A stretch of DNA of 64,000 bases from assembly GCF_014764505.1 (NCBI RefSeq), contig NZ_JACXWX010000002.1, positions 186,001 through 250,000 on the forward strand, read 5' to 3'. The stretch comes from Phormidium tenue FACHB-886 (GTDB lineage Bacteria > Cyanobacteriota > Cyanobacteriia > Elainellales > Elainellaceae). Under the pieces are notes generated by a model. It made no database searches, had not been told where the DNA came from, and saw only the letters and a program-made list of their open reading frames with translations. Positions 63,230 through 64,000 of the stretch are shown piece by piece; positions within the stretch are counted from its first letter, which is position 1; each line of letters opens with the position of its first letter. A program made the position numbers and the translations under genes.

Positions 63230-64000
63230 ATGGTCAATTTTGTAGCAAAGGTATACATAGTAGGAGCTGGACCAGGCGATCCAGAGCTGCTGACTATCCG
63301 GGCACAAAAGCTACTCTCGGCAGCGGATGTTATTTTGTTCGCAGACTCCTTAGTACCAGCCCAACTCTTACAGATAGTGCGCCCTGATGCCGAAGTGATC
63401 CGCACTGCCGAAAAAACGCTGGAAGAAATTTTGCCGCTCATGATTGAGCGGGCGGAATCGAACAAGCTTGTAGTGCGGCTGCATTCGGGTGATCCAAGCC
63501 TTTATGGAGCAGTGCATGAGCAGATGAGCGCTTTGGCAGCGGCTGGTATCTCCTTTGAAGTGGTTCCGGGCATCAGTGCCTTCCAGGCAGCAGCAGCCAA
63601 GCTCAAGCTAGAACTTACGGTTCCAGGTCTGGTGCAGACAATCATTCTGACGCGGATTAGCGGGCGTACAGAGGTGCCAGCCGCTGAAGAGCTTGCCTCT
63701 CTGGCTGCTCATCACGCTAGCCTTTGCCTTTATCTGAGCGCTCGCCACGTCCGGTCTGCCCAAGCCAAATTACTGCAGCACTATCCATCTGATCTGCCGA
63801 TCGCTATTTGCTTCCGCTTAGGCTGGGAAGACGAAAAAATTTTAGTTGTGCCCTTAAGTCAAATGGCAGACACGACTGAGCAAGAAAATTTGATTCGGAC
63901 AACCCTCTATGTGGTTAGCCCTGCTTTGGCAGCAATGCAGGCAGGGATAGCGGCAGGAGAAGAAAAACGATCGCGCCTCTACAGTGCAGATCACAGCCGC
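63230..64000 (+). CDS. cobM: Precorrin-4 C11-methyltransferase CobM/CbiF (3' end outside window)
   Basis: The frame is open to the window end (257 codons seen). The SAM-binding start VGAGPGDPELLTIRAQKLLS, the ADSLVPAQLL loop, VRLHSGDPSLYGAVHEQM and VVPGISAFQAAAAKLKLELT are hallmarks of the corrin methyltransferase family, and TVPGLVQTIILTRISGRTEV is specific to CobM. It transfers a methyl to C11 in cobalamin synthesis. ATG at 63230 is the first good start; no cobalamin riboswitch was seen upstream. Confidence 0.93.
   Translation, partial: MVNFVAKVYIVGAGPGDPELLTIRAQKLLSAADVILFADSLVPAQLLQIVRPDAEVIRTAEKTLEEILPLMIERAESNKLVVRLHSGDPSLYGAVHEQMSALAAAGISFEVVPGISAFQAAAAKLKLELTVPGLVQTIILTRISGRTEVPAAEELASLAAHHASLCLYLSARHVRSAQAKLLQHYPSDLPIAICFRLGWEDEKILVVPLSQMADTTEQENLIRTTLYVVSPALAAMQAGIAAGEEKRSRLYSADHSR

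Overview
The window is a stretch of cyanobacterial chromosome. The evidence is a complete PsbX gene, a Ycf66 gene, the nirA-nrtABCD-narB nitrate assimilation operon with an NtcA-type promoter, a group 3 SigF-type sigma factor, two glycosyltransferases of a family I know from cyanobacteria, and frequent GCGATCGC (HIP1) octamers. The many short dispersed repeats, decayed genes and large intergenic spaces suggest a filamentous Leptolyngbya-like lineage, but the sequence does not let me name a genus.

Layout. 1-2175: end of a sugar ABC importer (binding protein tail and two permeases). 2176-9400: an accessory region with an APC amino acid permease, a Spy-like LTxxQ protein, a YoaK/DUF1275 membrane protein, an ABM-domain secreted protein, a decayed NCS2 nucleobase permease and long gene-poor gaps. 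9401-15466: a 991-residue membrane-anchored protein with six ~98-residue repeats, a VKOR-like membrane protein and a TPR-GT41 glycosyltransferase. 15579-18660: an unusual alanine-anticodon tRNA and several small hypothetical genes, including a secreted protein made of nonapeptide repeats. 18925-22790: NudC, a ferritin-like protein, a glycine-zipper secreted protein and a HEAT-repeat protein. 23910-33317: the nitrate operon. 33357-38527: a membrane protein, a CrtI-like FAD oxidoreductase, a methyltransferase, two pseudogenes (sensor kinase and Uma2) and moaE. 38632-40440: PBP2. 40934-45049: a complete potADBC-like polyamine importer. 45441-50861: an MFS transporter, SigF, a Bax-inhibitor-1 protein and a non-canonical transketolase. 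51353-57152: a secreted protein, pyrE, a cytoplasmic HtrA-like protease and three glycosyltransferases. 57178-64000: YggT, psbX, ycf66, a secreted protease with two PPC domains, a small protein, lgt and the start of cobM.

How the genes work together. NrtABCD imports nitrate, NarB reduces it to nitrite and NirA reduces nitrite to ammonium, all driven by one class II NtcA promoter. MoaE, 5 kb away, helps make the molybdopterin that NarB needs. PotA, PotD, PotB and PotC form one complete importer. The three glycosyltransferases at 54086-57152 probably belong to one surface-glycan function.

The most unusual items are non-coding. There is a family of MITE-like repeats of about 70-100 bp (four copies) sharing TAGCGCTACGC-type ends, some carrying a long perfect hairpin. 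Long perfect hairpins fill seven convergent intergenic gaps. A tRNA with a UGC anticodon lacks the G3:U70 alanine identity pair. A related intra-operon inverted repeat occurs in both the nrt and pot operons. No CRISPR array, rRNA, intact transposase or prophage was seen.
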